From Croceivirga sp. (GTDB lineage: Bacteria > Bacteroidota > Bacteroidia > Flavobacteriales > Flavobacteriaceae), in the NCBI GenBank assembly GCA_028284935.1, contig JANQQQ010000017.1, positions 1 through 64,000 on the forward strand: a stretch of DNA of 64,000 nucleotides. The letters run 5' to 3'. Shown one piece after another: positions 1-9,247 of the stretch. A program made the position numbers and the translations under genes. The notes beneath the pieces were generated by a model, which was not told the DNA's origin, did no database searches, and saw nothing but the letters and a program-made list of their open reading frames with translations. Numbering within the stretch: position 1 is the stretch's first letter; each line of letters starts with the position of its first letter.

Positions 1-49
1 CAACAAACGCTAATAATAGCGTTAAGATTCCATTTAGTTTTGTTCTCAT
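1..49 (-). CDS. SusC/RagA-family TonB-dependent receptor, N-terminal fragment
   Basis: Only 16 codons lie in the window, on the minus strand, starting at the ATG complementary to 47-49. They read MRTKLNGILTLLLAFV. This closely resembles the signal peptide that begins many flavobacterial SusC/RagA outer-membrane receptors: a charged start, then a Leu-rich core usually followed by a QISFAQ-type cleavage site. The family imports oligosaccharides or other large ligands through the outer membrane with TonB energy, usually with a SusD lipoprotein encoded next door. The rest of the gene lies outside the window, so the assignment rests on the leader peptide alone. Confidence 0.6.
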   Translation of the reverse strand, partial: MRTKLNGILTLLLAFV

Positions 50-112
50 TTTAAAATTATTTGAATTAGCTAACCGCTAAAATCATAATTTCATGTTAAC
101 AATCCAAATTAA

Positions 113-229
113 TTACGCTAAAATTTCTCTACCCCGATGAATATTAACCATATCCCATATTTCCCTGTTTACTTTGGCTTTGCCATAATAAGATGCGCTC
201 CTTTTAGAGAATATATTAAAGTTCAACAT
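113..229 (-). CDS. possible 38-aa small protein upstream of the SusC-type gene
   Basis: An ATG at 229 opens a 38-codon frame on the minus strand that ends at 113, 63 bases before the SusC-type start and on the same strand. The product would be basic at its start and rich in Tyr, Asn and Arg, with a central SASYYGKAKVNREIW stretch. There is no signal peptide or membrane segment, and I do not recognise it. It could be a leader peptide, a small independent protein, or a chance frame in an AT-rich spacer. Confidence 0.22.
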   Translation of the reverse strand: MLNFNIFSKRSASYYGKAKVNREIWDMVNIHRGREILA

Positions 230-936
230 TTTAAAAAGGTGTTAAAGGAATGATTCTTCCAACGGAAATTGGTGTTAAAAATTTAAGACTTATGAATAAA
301 GTACTTCTGATAATTTAGGTAATGTGTTATTCTGTATTGCACAGTCCGTATGAGGGAAGGTTTTTTACTCCCAAAAGTCCGATTTCCATCAAAACTGGAT
401 AAGGTTCCAGAGGTAATTGCCTATCAGTTTTGAATCGGTTTTAAAACCTAACGAACAAAAGTACTGGACTGGAGGTTGGAAATCCTTAAACCCATATCCT
501 ATTTGTAAGGAACTTTTTGCCTTGATAAAACGATATATCCGGATATTCCATGTAAAGGGCATACCTTAATATATATGTATTACTTAAAATTCCAAGAAAG
601 GAAGTCGGTAAAAATATAAAAGTGGAATACTCCCACATGCATGATGGATCCATAGGCTTATTTTCTTTCCGATAACTTCAAACTAGAACCTCAAAAAAGA
701 TGGGATGGTTTGGTGAAAATGATGGGAAAGTCAATTTAAAGAAATCTAAAAGAGGGAGATTCAACTTATCAAAAACGGGAAAATTTGATGGGAAGTTTCA
801 TTTATGGGAATCATATGTCGGCGGTTTCCTACTTTCGTTTAACTGGGAGGCGCTTTACCCATACTTGTTTTGGTTGATATTTAACTAAAGGAATTTTGTG
901 CTTGGAGAACACCTTTTAAAAATAACTTTTTTAGCA
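230..936. other. about 700-bp spacer without a convincing gene
   Basis: The stretch is AT-rich and has no frame with recognisable protein features. The longest plus-strand frame (700-888, 62 codons) has a Gly/Lys/Phe-rich composition and no recognisable motif. A 45-codon open stretch near 412-570 is also featureless. I see no tRNA, transposase remnant or clear inverted repeat. It may hold decayed coding sequence or regulatory sequence for the SusC-type gene. Confidence 0.5.
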
Positions 937-967
937 TTTGAATTATTCTAGAATATCACTACATTTG
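937..967 (+). promoter_or_regulatory. Bacteroidota sigma-A promoter of the rpsL operon
   Basis: TTTG at 937-940 is followed after exactly 19 bases by TACATTTG at 960-967. This matches the Bacteroidota consensus (-33 TTTG, -7 TAnnTTTG) at every defined position and in spacing. Transcription should start a few bases downstream, around 971-974, giving a leader of about 35 bases before rpsL. This is the cleanest promoter in the window. Confidence 0.85.
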
Positions 968-970
968 CAG

Positions 971-991
971 CCCTCAAAATGAGGGTTTTTT
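971..991 (+). promoter_or_regulatory. 5'-terminal hairpin of the rpsL transcript
   Basis: CCCTC at 971-975 pairs with GAGGG at 981-985 around a 5-base loop, and a T-run follows (986-991). It looks like a small intrinsic terminator but sits at the predicted transcription start, so it would fold at the extreme 5' end of the mRNA. A stabilising 5' hairpin is likelier than termination. A similar -7 box plus CCC/GGG hairpin precedes rplC at 4341-4368. Confidence 0.5.
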
Positions 992-1008
992 ATTTAATAA
1001 GGATTTAA

Positions 1009-1383
1009 ATGCCAACAATTTCACAATTAGTAAGAAAAGGAAGGAGCACAATTACCAAGAAGAGTAAATCGGCTGCTTTGGATTCTTGTCCTCAAAGGCG
1101 TGGAGTTTGTACACGTGTTTACACCACTACCCCTAAAAAGCCAAATTCGGCCATGCGTAAAGTGGCTAGGGTAAGGTTGACCAATGGGAAAGAAGTAAAT
1201 GCGTACATTCCAGGAGAAGGACACAACCTCCAAGAGCACTCGATAGTATTGGTAAGAGGTGGAAGGGTGAAGGATTTACCAGGTGTACGTTATCATATTG
1301 TACGCGGAGCTTTGGATACTGCGGGTGTTGCAGGAAGAACACAACGCCGTTCAAAGTATGGTGCAAAACGCCCTAAAAAGTAA
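1009..1383 (+). CDS. rpsL: 30S ribosomal protein S12
   Basis: S12 (124 aa) lies at the decoding centre of the small subunit and helps control tRNA-selection accuracy. The protein begins [11 protein letters not shown], carries the TPKKPNSA loop near residues 41-48 and the KDLPGVRYH loop, and ends in a basic KYGAKRPKK tail. The lysines at the classical streptomycin positions are intact, so no resistance substitution is visible. It is first in the str operon, 41 bases after the -7 box, with rpsG 21 bases downstream. rpoC is not the upstream neighbour here. Confidence 0.98.
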   Translation: MPTISQLVRKGRSTITKKSKSAALDSCPQRRGVCTRVYTTTPKKPNSAMRKVARVRLTNGKEVNAYIPGEGHNLQEHSIVLVRGGRVKDLPGVRYHIVRGALDTAGVAGRTQRRSKYGAKRPKK

Positions 1384-1404
1384 TTCAACTTTTAGAAGGA
1401 AGTC

Positions 1405-1881
1405 ATGAGAAAAAGACAAGCGAAAAAAAGACCATTGTTGCCAGACCCAAGGTTCAATGACCAACTGGTAACGAGGTTCGTGAATATGATGATGTGGGAC
1501 GGAAAGAAATCCGTCGCCTTTAAAGTTTTCTACGATGCCATTGACATTGTGGATCAAAAGAAGACCGATGATGAAAAAACTGCCCTGGAGCTTTGGAAAG
1601 ATGCCCTTTCCAATGTAATGCCCCATGTTGAGGTGCGTAGTCGCAGGGTAGGTGGAGCTACTTTCCAAATCCCAATGCAGATTCGTCCGGATCGTAAGAT
1701 TTCAACTGCCATGAAGTGGTTGATCAATTATTCCCGTCGACGAAATGAAAAATCGATGGCGCAAAAATTAGCTGCGGAGATTTTGGCAGCGGCCAAAGAA
1801 GAAGGCGCAGCGGTTAAGAAACGAGTAGATACACATAAAATGGCGGAGGCCAATAAAGCATTCTCCCACTTCAGATTTTAA
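1405..1881 (+). CDS. rpsG: 30S ribosomal protein S7
   Basis: S7 (158 aa) nucleates assembly of the 30S head by binding the 3' domain of 16S rRNA and lies near the E-site tRNA. The protein has the basic MRKRQAKKR start, the conserved core with [14 protein letters not shown] near residues 77-90, and the [15 protein letters not shown]-terminus typical of bacterial S7. It follows rpsL in the str operon, and fusA starts 6 bases after its stop. Confidence 0.98.
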   Translation: MRKRQAKKRPLLPDPRFNDQLVTRFVNMMMWDGKKSVAFKVFYDAIDIVDQKKTDDEKTALELWKDALSNVMPHVEVRSRRVGGATFQIPMQIRPDRKISTAMKWLINYSRRRNEKSMAQKLAAEILAAAKEEGAAVKKRVDTHKMAEANKAFSHFRF

Positions 1882-1887
1882 TTCACA

Positions 1888-4026
1888 ATGGCAGGAAGAG
1901 ATTTAAAATATACAAGGAATATTGGTATTGCCGCCCACATTGATGCCGGTAAGACCACAACTACGGAACGTATTCTTTTTTATACTGGGGTAAGTCATAA
2001 GATTGGTGAAGTACATGATGGTGCGGCAACGATGGACTGGATGGAGCAGGAGCAGGAGCGTGGTATTACCATTACTTCGGCCGCTACAACTTGTACCTGG
2101 CAGTTTCCAACAGAGAATGGTCAACCTACTGCTGATGCCAAAGGATACCACTTTAATATCATTGATACTCCCGGACACGTTGACTTTACGGTTGAAGTAA
2201 ACCGTTCGTTACGCGTTTTGGATGGATTGGTATTCCTATTCAGTGCGGTTGACGGTGTTGAACCTCAATCCGAAACCAACTGGAGGTTGGCGGATAATTA
2301 CAAAGTGCCACGAATTGGTTTTGTTAATAAAATGGACCGTCAAGGTTCCAACTTTTTGAATGTGTGCAAGCAGGTTCGGGAAATGTTGGGTTCCAATGCG
2401 GTGCCCATTGTGCTGCCCATTGGGGAGGAAGCTGATTTTAAAGGTATTGTTGACCTTGCCAAGAACAGGGCCATAGTATGGCACGATGAGAACTTTGGCT
2501 CTACCTTCGATGTCATTGATATCCCTGCTGAAATGCAAGAAGAGGTACACGAGCACCGTGCGGCCTTGATTGAAGCAGTTGCAGAATATGATGAAGAGTT
2601 GATGGAAAAATTCTTTGAAGACGAGAATTCCATCACGGAAGAAGAAGTTCATGCTGCTCTTAGAGCTGCAGTAATGGATAGGGCCATTATTCCAATGATT
2701 TGTGGCTCTTCCTTCAAAAATAAAGGGGTTCAGTTTTTGCTGGACGCGGTTTGCCGTTACTTACCTTCTCCTTTAGATAAGGATGATATTATCGGTACGG
2801 ATCCTGATACAGGAAATGAGATTACAAGAAAACCAGATCCAAAAGAGCCATTTTCTGCGTTGGCCTTTAAAATTGCCACAGATCCTTTTGTAGGTCGTTT
2901 GGCGTTCTTTAGGGCCTACTCAGGCCGTTTGGATGCGGGTTCTTATATTTTAAATAACCGCTCAGGAAAAAAAGAACGAATCTCCCGTATTTACCAAATG
3001 CACTCCAACAAGCAAAATGCTATTGAATATATAGAGGCTGGGGACATAGGTGCGGCAGTTGGATTTAAGGATATTAAAACGGGCGATACCATGTCTTCCG
3101 AAAAGCACCCGATCGTGCTTGAAAGTATGGACTTCCCTGATCCCGTGATTGGTATTGCTGTGGAGCCAAAGACCAAGGCGGATGTCGATAAGTTGGGGAT
3201 GTCATTGGCGAAGTTGGCTGAAGAGGACCCTACGTTCCAAGTAAAAACTGACGAAGCCTCTGGCCAAACCATTATTTCCGGTATGGGGGAGCTTCATTTA
3301 GATATTATCGTGGACCGATTGAGACGGGAATTCAAGGTTGAGGTGAACCAAGGTCAGCCCCAAGTGGAGTACAAGGAAGCACTTACAGCGAAAGCCGATC
3401 ACCGAGAGGTGTATAAGAAACAAACGGGTGGTCGTGGTAAGTTCGCGGATATTGTGTTCACCATGGAACCTGCCAGTGAAGGCGAAGATGCAAAGGCAGG
3501 ATTGGAATTCGTCAATGAGATTAAAGGGGGTAACATTCCCAAAGAATATATTCCATCTGTGGAAAAAGGATTCAAAGAGGCTATGAAAAATGGTCCATTG
3601 GCCGGATTCGAGATGGACAGCATGAAAATTACTTTGAAGGATGGTTCGTTCCACCCAGTGGATTCCGATTCATTGTCTTTTGAGCTTGCTGCGAAATTGG
3701 GCTATAAAGAAGCTGCCAGAGCGGCAAGGGCCGTATTAATGGAACCTATTATGAAATTGGAGGTATTGACTCCAGAGGAGAACATGGGTGATATCGTTGG
3801 GGATTTGAACCGAAGAAGGGGTCAGGTTAACAACATGGATGATAGAGCCGGTTCCAAAGTAATCAAAGCCGAAGTACCGCTTTCCGAAATGTTCGGATAT
3901 GTAACGGCATTAAGAACGCTAAGTTCTGGTCGCGCAACGTCCACTATGGAATTTTCACATTATGCCGAAACCCCTTCCAATATTGCGGAAGAAGTGATTA
4001 AGGCAACCAAAGGTGTAACTGCATAA
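1888..4026 (+). CDS. fusA: translation elongation factor G
   Basis: EF-G (712 aa) is the GTPase that drives translocation of tRNAs and mRNA and, with RRF, ribosome recycling. The GTP-binding domain shows AHIDAGKTT near residue 16, the effector threonine segment [19 protein letters not shown] and NKMD. Domain IV carries the GGRGKFADI segment and the C-terminal fold ends in [10 protein letters not shown]. The length is normal. tuf, which often follows fusA in other phyla, is missing, and rpsJ follows after 11 bases. Confidence 0.98.
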   Translation: MAGRDLKYTRNIGIAAHIDAGKTTTTERILFYTGVSHKIGEVHDGAATMDWMEQEQERGITITSAATTCTWQFPTENGQPTADAKGYHFNIIDTPGHVDFTVEVNRSLRVLDGLVFLFSAVDGVEPQSETNWRLADNYKVPRIGFVNKMDRQGSNFLNVCKQVREMLGSNAVPIVLPIGEEADFKGIVDLAKNRAIVWHDENFGSTFDVIDIPAEMQEEVHEHRAALIEAVAEYDEELMEKFFEDENSITEEEVHAALRAAVMDRAIIPMICGSSFKNKGVQFLLDAVCRYLPSPLDKDDIIGTDPDTGNEITRKPDPKEPFSALAFKIATDPFVGRLAFFRAYSGRLDAGSYILNNRSGKKERISRIYQMHSNKQNAIEYIEAGDIGAAVGFKDIKTGDTMSSEKHPIVLESMDFPDPVIGIAVEPKTKADVDKLGMSLAKLAEEDPTFQVKTDEASGQTIISGMGELHLDIIVDRLRREFKVEVNQGQPQVEYKEALTAKADHREVYKKQTGGRGKFADIVFTMEPASEGEDAKAGLEFVNEIKGGNIPKEYIPSVEKGFKEAMKNGPLAGFEMDSMKITLKDGSFHPVDSDSLSFELAAKLGYKEAARAARAVLMEPIMKLEVLTPEENMGDIVGDLNRRRGQVNNMDDRAGSKVIKAEVPLSEMFGYVTALRTLSSGRATSTMEFSHYAETPSNIAEEVIKATKGVTA

Positions 4027-4037
4027 TTTTTCAGAAG

Positions 4038-4343
4038 ATGAGTCAAAAAATTAGAATAAAATTAAAGTCTTACGACCACAATTTGGTGGACAAGTCTGCT
4101 GAAAAAATTGTGAAGACGGTCAAGACAACCGGGGCGGTGGTAACGGGACCAATTCCTTTGCCAACGCATAAAAAAATCTTTACGGTTTTGCGTTCACCGC
4201 ACGTGAACAAAAAATCGAGAGAACAATTTCAATTGAGTTCGTACAAGCGTTTGCTTGATATTTACAGCTCTTCTTCCAAAACAATTGACGCTTTGATGAA
4301 ATTAGAGCTGCCAAGTGGTGTGGAAGTTGAAATAAAAGTGTAA
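4038..4343 (+). CDS. rpsJ: 30S ribosomal protein S10
   Basis: S10 (101 aa) is a head protein of the 30S subunit and, with NusB, a transcription antitermination factor. [15 protein letters not shown] at the start, the [27 protein letters not shown] segment with its ribosome-binding loop, and the [10 protein letters not shown] end are all canonical. It is the last gene before a 162-base leader, so it probably ends the str transcription unit. Its stop codon overlaps a -7-like box at 4341-4348. Confidence 0.98.
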   Translation: MSQKIRIKLKSYDHNLVDKSAEKIVKTVKTTGAVVTGPIPLPTHKKIFTVLRSPHVNKKSREQFQLSSYKRLLDIYSSSSKTIDALMKLELPSGVEVEIKV

Positions 4344-4348
4344 ATTTG
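4341..4348 (+). promoter_or_regulatory. -7 box of a probable rplC (S10/spc) operon promoter
   Basis: TAAATTTG fits the Bacteroidota -7 consensus TAnnTTTG and overlaps the rpsJ stop codon. No TTTG lies 19-21 bases upstream, so the -33 part is weak. It is immediately followed by a CCCTT/AAGGG hairpin (4353-4357 with 4364-4368), the arrangement also seen after the rpsL promoter. That parallel is the main support. Confidence 0.5.
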
Positions 4349-4352
4349 CACG

Positions 4353-4471
4353 CCCTTTTGAGGAAGGGTTTACATGTCCGGAGCCGCGAGCAAAGGAAAA
4401 ACGGGAGAAAAGAATAAAAATCTGGGTCACAGAGTATGTTCTTTGACCCAATTTTTTTGCCAAGAAATTGG
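4353..4471 (+). promoter_or_regulatory. structured rplC leader with terminator and possible antiterminator
   Basis: After the -7 box the leader holds a short 5' hairpin (4353-4368), a G/A-rich stretch, then TGGGTCA (4423-4429) pairing with TGACCCA (4444-4450). A T-run (4452-4458) follows, so this is an intrinsic-terminator shape only 48 bases before rplC. CCAATTT (4448-4454), which includes the terminator 3' arm, can instead pair with AAATTGG (4465-4471). Two mutually exclusive folds are the hallmark of attenuation. No new promoter follows, so the 20-odd downstream genes would depend on read-through. Autogenous control by L4 or another ribosomal protein is a guess. Confidence 0.55.
4423..4458 (+). 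terminator. rho-independent terminator or attenuator between rpsJ and rplC
   Basis: TGGGTCA and TGACCCA form a 7-bp stem. An extra AGAG/CTTT pairing inside it leaves a 6-base loop, and ATTTTTTT follows the stem. It could end str-operon transcripts, act as a regulated attenuator for the rplC operon, or do both. Confidence 0.65.
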
Positions 4472-4505
4472 TGGTATTAAACTAAAAATGAACAAAAAAT
4501 AACAT

Positions 4506-5123
4506 ATGTCTGGGTTAATTGGAAAAAAAATCGGCATGACCAGCATCTTTGACGAAAAAGGGAAAAACATTCCCTGTACCGTTATTCAAGCTGGGCCATG
4601 CGTGGTTACCCAAGTCAGAACCGAAGAGGTAGACGGGTACAGGGCCCTTCAGCTTGGTTTCGATGACAAGGCAGAAAAACGTGCAGGTAAGGCAGAGCAA
4701 GGCCATTTCAAAAAGGCAGGCACGTCGCCCAAGAAAAAAGTCGTTGAGTTCCGGGATTTTGAAGGAGAATACAAATTGGGTGATACCATTGGTGTGGACC
4801 TATTTGTAGAAGGGGAATTTGTTGATGTTGTTGGAACTTCCAAAGGAAAAGGTTTTCAAGGAGTTGTAAAAAGGCACGGTTTTGCTGGCGTAGGACAGGC
4901 CACACACGGACAGCACAATAGATTGCGTGCTCCCGGTTCCATTGGAGCTGCTTCTACACCTTCCAAAGTTGTTAAGGGCATGAAAATGGCCGGTAGAATG
5001 GGCGGAGAACGGGTTACCGTTCAAAACCTTCGCGTATTAAAGGTTGTTCCAGAGAAGAACCTTATTGTGGTTAAAGGAGCAGTTCCCGGGCATAAAAACG
5101 CTTACGTAACCGTAGAAAAATAG
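4506..5123 (+). CDS. rplC: 50S ribosomal protein L3
   Basis: L3 (205 aa) is an early 23S rRNA assembly protein whose loop reaches the peptidyl-transferase centre. The start [18 protein letters not shown] and the central [14 protein letters not shown] and [16 protein letters not shown] segments are diagnostic; the latter holds the conserved glutamine that is methylated in some bacteria. It opens the S10/spc gene run after the structured leader, and rplD begins 4 bases after its stop. Confidence 0.98.
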   Translation: MSGLIGKKIGMTSIFDEKGKNIPCTVIQAGPCVVTQVRTEEVDGYRALQLGFDDKAEKRAGKAEQGHFKKAGTSPKKKVVEFRDFEGEYKLGDTIGVDLFVEGEFVDVVGTSKGKGFQGVVKRHGFAGVGQATHGQHNRLRAPGSIGAASTPSKVVKGMKMAGRMGGERVTVQNLRVLKVVPEKNLIVVKGAVPGHKNAYVTVEK

Positions 5124-5127
5124 GGGT

Positions 5128-5757
5128 ATGAAAGTAGCAGTATTAGACATAAAAGGTAAGGACACAGGCAGAAAAGTAGAACTTTCTGACGATGTGTTTG
5201 GAATTGAGCCTAACAATCATGCCATTTATTTGGATGTGAAGCAGTATTTGGCGCACCAACGTCAAGGTACCCATAAGGCAAAAGAAAGGGCTGAGATTGT
5301 TGGTAGTACCCGCAAGATTAAAAAACAGAAAGGTACTGGAACCGCAAGAGCGGGTAGTATCAAATCCCCTGTTTTTAGGGGTGGTGGTCGAATCTTTGGT
5401 CCAAGACCTAGAAACTATGGCCAAAAACTCAACAAAAATGTCAAGCGACTGGCCCGTAAATCGGCGTTCAGCTTAAAATCCAAAGAAAAGGCCTTGATTG
5501 TGGTGGAAGACTTTAATTTTGAATCCCCAAAAACCAAGGATTATATCACATTCCTAGGGTCTTTGGGTATTGCCGATAAGAGGTCCTTGGTGGTTTTGGG
5601 CGAAAACAATGATAATGTGTTCTTGTCCTCTAGAAATCTGAAACAATCTGAGGTAGTGACCAATGACCAGTTGAGTACCTACAAAATCATGAACGCCAAA
5701 AGTGTTGTGCTTATGGAAGGTGCCGTGGAAGGAATACAATCTAATCTAACAAAATAA
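5128..5757 (+). CDS. rplD: 50S ribosomal protein L4
   Basis: L4 (209 aa) lines the peptide exit tunnel and in Escherichia coli also represses its own operon through the S10 leader. The extended loop with the KIKKQKGTGTARAGS segment, followed by the SPVFRGGGRIFGPRPRNY stretch, is typical. Its gene is second in the run that follows the candidate attenuator. That makes L4 the first suspect as regulator, although no conserved binding structure was identified. Confidence 0.97.
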   Translation: MKVAVLDIKGKDTGRKVELSDDVFGIEPNNHAIYLDVKQYLAHQRQGTHKAKERAEIVGSTRKIKKQKGTGTARAGSIKSPVFRGGGRIFGPRPRNYGQKLNKNVKRLARKSAFSLKSKEKALIVVEDFNFESPKTKDYITFLGSLGIADKRSLVVLGENNDNVFLSSRNLKQSEVVTNDQLSTYKIMNAKSVVLMEGAVEGIQSNLTK

Positions 5758-5764
5758 CGATAGG

Positions 5765-6055
5765 ATGAGTGTGTTGATTAGACCTATAATAACCGAAAAG
5801 ATGACCGCTGATAGCGAGTTGTTCAACAGATACGGTTTCTATGTTGACCCCAAGGCCAACAAATTAGAAATTAAGGAAGCTGTGGAAAGCACTTATGGTG
5901 TTTCCGTAGAAAAAGTAAGAACCATGAATTATGGTCCAAATCGAAAAACTCGATATACAAAGACCGGTATTCAGCATGGCAAGACCAATGTTTTAAAGAA
6001 AGCAATAGTGGATGTTGCCGAGGGAGATATTATTGATTTTTACAGCAATATATAA
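5765..6055 (+). CDS. rplW: 50S ribosomal protein L23
   Basis: L23 (96 aa) sits at the tunnel exit and docks trigger factor and SRP. The sequence has the conserved RPIITEKMT start and the YGVSVEKVRTMNYGPNRK segment before a short C-terminal strand. The length is usual for Bacteroidota. It lies between rplD and rplB with gaps under 10 bases. Confidence 0.96.
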   Translation: MSVLIRPIITEKMTADSELFNRYGFYVDPKANKLEIKEAVESTYGVSVEKVRTMNYGPNRKTRYTKTGIQHGKTNVLKKAIVDVAEGDIIDFYSNI

Positions 6056-6064
6056 TAGAGGGTA

Positions 6065-6889
6065 ATGGCAGTTAGGAAATTAAAACCCATCACTCCTGGT
6101 CAGCGTTTTAGAGTAGTAAACGGATTTGACGCGATTACTACTGATAAGCCGGAGAAGAGCTTGCTCGCTCCGTTAAAAAAGACAGGAGGTAGAAACAGTC
6201 AAGGAAAAATGACCATGCGCCATAGGGGTGGGGGTCATAAAAGAAGGTATCGTGTGATTGACTTCAAGCGTGACAAGTTTGATATGAACGCTGAGGTTAA
6301 ATCCATTCAATACGATCCCAATAGAACGGCTTTCATCGCCCTTTTGGAATACAAGGATGGCGAAAAAAGATATATCATCGCCCCTAATGGATTGCAGGTG
6401 GGCCAGAAAGTAGTTTCTGGTGAAAAAGCTGCTCCAGAGATTGGCAATGCGATGAAGTTGAGTGAAATCCCGTTAGGGACCATTATTTCTTGTATTGAGC
6501 TTCGACCGGGCCAAGGTGCCAACATAGCACGTAGTGCCGGTACTTTTGCCCAATTGATGGCAAAAGACGGAAAGTTTGTCACTGTTAAAATGCCTAGTGG
6601 TGAAACACGGATGATTTTGGCTACATGCATGGCTACGATTGGTGCTGTTTCCAACTCTGACCATCAACTTTTGGTTTCTGGTAAGGCGGGTAGAAGCAGA
6701 TGGTTGGGTAGAAGACCACGAACAAGACCAGTAGTAATGAACCCTGTGGATCACCCAATGGGTGGTGGTGAAGGAAGGGCTTCTGGAGGTCACCCAAGAT
6801 CAAGAAACGGTATTCCAGCCAAAGGATACAGAACCCGTTCCTTGACAAAAGACAGCAACAGATATATTGTAGAACGAAGAAAGAAATAA
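6065..6889 (+). CDS. rplB: 50S ribosomal protein L2
   Basis: L2 (274 aa) is needed for subunit joining and for building the peptidyl-transferase centre. Hallmarks are [19 protein letters not shown] near residue 42 and the C-terminal block [19 protein letters not shown], which includes the catalytically important histidine. The length is normal. rpsS begins 6 bases after the stop. Confidence 0.98.
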   Translation: MAVRKLKPITPGQRFRVVNGFDAITTDKPEKSLLAPLKKTGGRNSQGKMTMRHRGGGHKRRYRVIDFKRDKFDMNAEVKSIQYDPNRTAFIALLEYKDGEKRYIIAPNGLQVGQKVVSGEKAAPEIGNAMKLSEIPLGTIISCIELRPGQGANIARSAGTFAQLMAKDGKFVTVKMPSGETRMILATCMATIGAVSNSDHQLLVSGKAGRSRWLGRRPRTRPVVMNPVDHPMGGGEGRASGGHPRSRNGIPAKGYRTRSLTKDSNRYIVERRKK

Positions 6890-6895
6890 TAAAAC

Positions 6896-7174
6896 ATGGC
6901 ACGTTCACTTAAAAAAGGACCATACGTTCACCATAGTTTAGAGAAAAAAGTTCAGGCTAATATTGAGTCGGGCAAAAAGTCGGTAATCAAGACTTGGTCC
7001 AGAGCTTCAATGATAACACCGGATTTTGTGGGCCAGACCATCGCAGTACATAACGGACGTCAATTTGTTCCTGTATATGTTACTGAAAACATGGTGGGGC
7101 ACAAATTAGGAGAATTTTCACCTACCCGTTCCTTTAGGGGCCATGCGGGTGCTAAGAATAAAGGTAAAAAATAA
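6896..7174 (+). CDS. rpsS: 30S ribosomal protein S19
   Basis: S19 (92 aa) binds S13 in the 30S head and contacts the 50S subunit. [18 protein letters not shown] at the start and [23 protein letters not shown] with [11 protein letters not shown] further on are canonical. rplV follows after 6 bases. Confidence 0.98.
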   Translation: MARSLKKGPYVHHSLEKKVQANIESGKKSVIKTWSRASMITPDFVGQTIAVHNGRQFVPVYVTENMVGHKLGEFSPTRSFRGHAGAKNKGKK

Positions 7175-7180
7175 AAGGAG

Positions 7181-7600
7181 ATGGGAGTTCGAAAAAGACA
7201 GATGGCAGAACGTATTAAGGCAGACAAAAAGGATTTGGCTTTTGCCAAATTGAACAATTGCCCTACTTCTCCAAGGAAAATGCGATTGGTGGCTGATTTA
7301 ATACGCGGTAAGCAAATTGAAATGGCTTTGGCCATTCTTCGATTCAATCCAAAAGAAGCTTCCAGAAGGTTGGAAAAACTTTTGTTATCGGCCATTGCCA
7401 ACTGGGAAGCCAAAAATGAAGATGCCAGTATTGAAGATGCTGATTTGTATATCAAGGAAATTCGCGTGGATGGCGGAACAATGTTGAAAAGACTTCGTCC
7501 GGCTCCACAGGGAAGGGCACATAGAATTAGAAAGCGTTCCAACCATGTTACCTTGGTTTTGGGTGCGCACAATAATGTAACAACAGAAACAACGGCTTAA
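7181..7600 (+). CDS. rplV: 50S ribosomal protein L22
   Basis: L22 (139 aa) sends a long hairpin along the exit tunnel, where macrolides bind. [20 protein letters not shown] near residues 21-40 and the tip segment [27 protein letters not shown] identify it. The roughly 20-residue N-terminal extension ([18 protein letters not shown]) is common in flavobacteria and supports the first ATG, 6 bases after rpsS. Confidence 0.97.
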   Translation: MGVRKRQMAERIKADKKDLAFAKLNNCPTSPRKMRLVADLIRGKQIEMALAILRFNPKEASRRLEKLLLSAIANWEAKNEDASIEDADLYIKEIRVDGGTMLKRLRPAPQGRAHRIRKRSNHVTLVLGAHNNVTTETTA

Positions 7601-7603
7601 TAT

Positions 7604-8320
7604 ATGGGACAGAAGACCAATCCGATAGGAAATCGTTTAGGAATCATCCGGGGATGGGAATCCAACTGGTACGGTGGAAACGATTACGGTGATAAGTTGG
7701 CGGAGGATGACAAAATTAGAAAGTACATCCACGCGCGTTTGGCGAAAGCCAGTGTTTCCAGGGTTATTATTGAAAGAACCCTAAAATTGATAACCATTAC
7801 CATCACCACCGCTAGGCCGGGTATCATTATTGGTAAGGGAGGTCAGGAAGTGGACAGATTGAAAGAAGAGTTGAAAAAAATCACCAATAAGGAGGTTCAA
7901 ATCAACATTCATGAAATAAAAAGACCAGAATTGGATGCCAATTTGGTCGCTGCGAGTATCGCAAGACAGATTGAAAGTAGGATTTCATATCGTAGGGCCA
8001 TAAAAATGGCAATTGCTGCGGCGATTCGTATGAATGCAGAAGGCATTAAGGTGCAAATTTCCGGTCGTTTGAACGGTGCTGAAATGGCTCGTTCAGAGAC
8101 GTATAAAGATGGTAGAATTCCACTGTCCACTTTTAGGGCCGATGTGGATTATGCCTTGGAAGAAGCCCATACCACTTATGGTCGCTTGGGTATCAAGGTA
8201 TGGATCATGAAGGGAGAAGTCTATGGTAAGCGTGAGCTTTCCCCACTAGTTGGACTTTCAAAAGGAGGTTCCAAAGGGGGCAAGCAAGATGGGGGCAAGA
8301 GACAACGAAGAAGAAAGTAA
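7604..8320 (+). CDS. rpsC: 30S ribosomal protein S3
   Basis: S3 (238 aa) forms part of the mRNA entry channel and its helicase surface. The KH-domain segment [18 protein letters not shown] near residue 66 and the C-terminal half with [21 protein letters not shown] are canonical. The C-terminus carries a Gly/Lys-rich basic tail. The gene begins 3 bases after the rplV stop, and rplP follows after 22 bases. Confidence 0.98.
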   Translation: MGQKTNPIGNRLGIIRGWESNWYGGNDYGDKLAEDDKIRKYIHARLAKASVSRVIIERTLKLITITITTARPGIIIGKGGQEVDRLKEELKKITNKEVQINIHEIKRPELDANLVAASIARQIESRISYRRAIKMAIAAAIRMNAEGIKVQISGRLNGAEMARSETYKDGRIPLSTFRADVDYALEEAHTTYGRLGIKVWIMKGEVYGKRELSPLVGLSKGGSKGGKQDGGKRQRRRK

Positions 8321-8342
8321 TTGAGTTTAAAGCGCAGGTAAG

Positions 8343-8762
8343 ATGTTACAGCCGAAAAGAACAAAATTTAGAAAGGCCCAGAAGGGTAGGATGAAGGGTA
8401 ATTCTCAGCGAGGTCACCAACTTTCCAATGGAATGTTCGGTATCAAATCCTTGGATTCCCATTTTATTACTTCCCGCCAGATTGAAGCGGCCCGTATTGC
8501 TGCTACACGTTATATGAAAAGGCAAGGGCAGTTATGGATTAAAATTTTCCCGGACAAACCTATTACAAAGAAACCTTTGGAAGTACGTATGGGTAAAGGT
8601 AAGGGTGCTCCGGAATATTGGGTTGCCGTGGTAAAACCAGGCCGAATAATGTTCGAGGTTGCCGGTGTACCGCACGATATTGCCAAAGAGGCGCTGCGTT
8701 TGGCTGCACAGAAGCTACCTGTGAAAACAAAATTTATAGTGGCCAGGGATTACGCTGGATAA
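8343..8762 (+). CDS. rplP: 50S ribosomal protein L16
   Basis: L16 (139 aa) is a late-assembling protein near the A-site tRNA elbow and the peptidyl-transferase centre. [19 protein letters not shown] at the start, the [19 protein letters not shown] segment and [19 protein letters not shown] are diagnostic. The gene sits in the canonical rpsC-rplP-rpmC order. Confidence 0.98.
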   Translation: MLQPKRTKFRKAQKGRMKGNSQRGHQLSNGMFGIKSLDSHFITSRQIEAARIAATRYMKRQGQLWIKIFPDKPITKKPLEVRMGKGKGAPEYWVAVVKPGRIMFEVAGVPHDIAKEALRLAAQKLPVKTKFIVARDYAG

Positions 8763-8770
8763 ACTGATAC

Positions 8771-8965
8771 ATGATGAAACAAGCAGAAATTAAAGAATTA
8801 TCGGTTGAAGAGCTTCAGCAAAAATTGGCTGAATTGAAGAAAGAACATGCTGATTTGAAAATGGCCCATGCAGTGACGCCTTTGGAAAATCCTATGCAGA
8901 TAAGAAAGACCAGAAGAACGGTCGCCAGATTGGCAACAGAGTTAACTAAAAGGGAACAGCAATAA
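8771..8965 (+). CDS. rpmC: 50S ribosomal protein L29
   Basis: L29 (64 aa) is a two-helix protein next to L23 at the exit tunnel. [23 protein letters not shown] and the [16 protein letters not shown] segment are typical. Two ATG codons are adjacent (8771 and 8774) and either could be used; the choice changes one residue. Confidence 0.95.
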   Translation: MMKQAEIKELSVEELQQKLAELKKEHADLKMAHAVTPLENPMQIRKTRRTVARLATELTKREQQ

Positions 8966-8978
8966 CGGATTGTGCCTT

Positions 8979-9245
8979 ATGGAAGAGACAACAGTAAGAA
9001 ATTTAAGAAAGGAAAGAATAGGGGTCGTTACCAGTAACAAAATGGAGAAATCCATTGTTGTTTCAGAGGTAAAGCGAGTGAAACACCCTATGTACGGTAA
9101 ATTCGTTTTGAAGACCAAGAAGTATGTTGCCCACGATGAGAAGAACGATTGTAATGAAGGCGATACCGTACGAATTATGGAAACAAGACCTTTGAGCAAG
9201 ACCAAATGCTGGAGGTTGGTAGAAATCATTGAAAGAGCTAAATAA
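8979..9245 (+). CDS. rpsQ: 30S ribosomal protein S17
   Basis: S17 (88 aa from this start) is a primary 16S rRNA-binding OB-fold protein. [19 protein letters not shown] and [21 protein letters not shown] identify it. The frame could open three codons earlier at a TTG (8970), but the ATG at 8979 gives the usual short N-terminus and follows rpmC after 13 bases. Confidence 0.96.
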   Translation: MEETTVRNLRKERIGVVTSNKMEKSIVVSEVKRVKHPMYGKFVLKTKKYVAHDEKNDCNEGDTVRIMETRPLSKTKCWRLVEIIERAK

Positions 9246-9247
9246 TC

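Noticed and set aside
700-888. 62-codon frame with Gly/Lys/Phe-rich repeats before rpsL
   Set aside because: No recognisable domain, no signal peptide, biased composition, and it lies in an otherwise decayed-looking spacer. Chance frame is the simplest reading.
971-991. CCCTC/GAGGG hairpin with T-run read as a terminator
   Set aside because: It sits at the predicted transcription start of the rpsL operon, after the -7 box. There is no plus-strand gene upstream for it to terminate.
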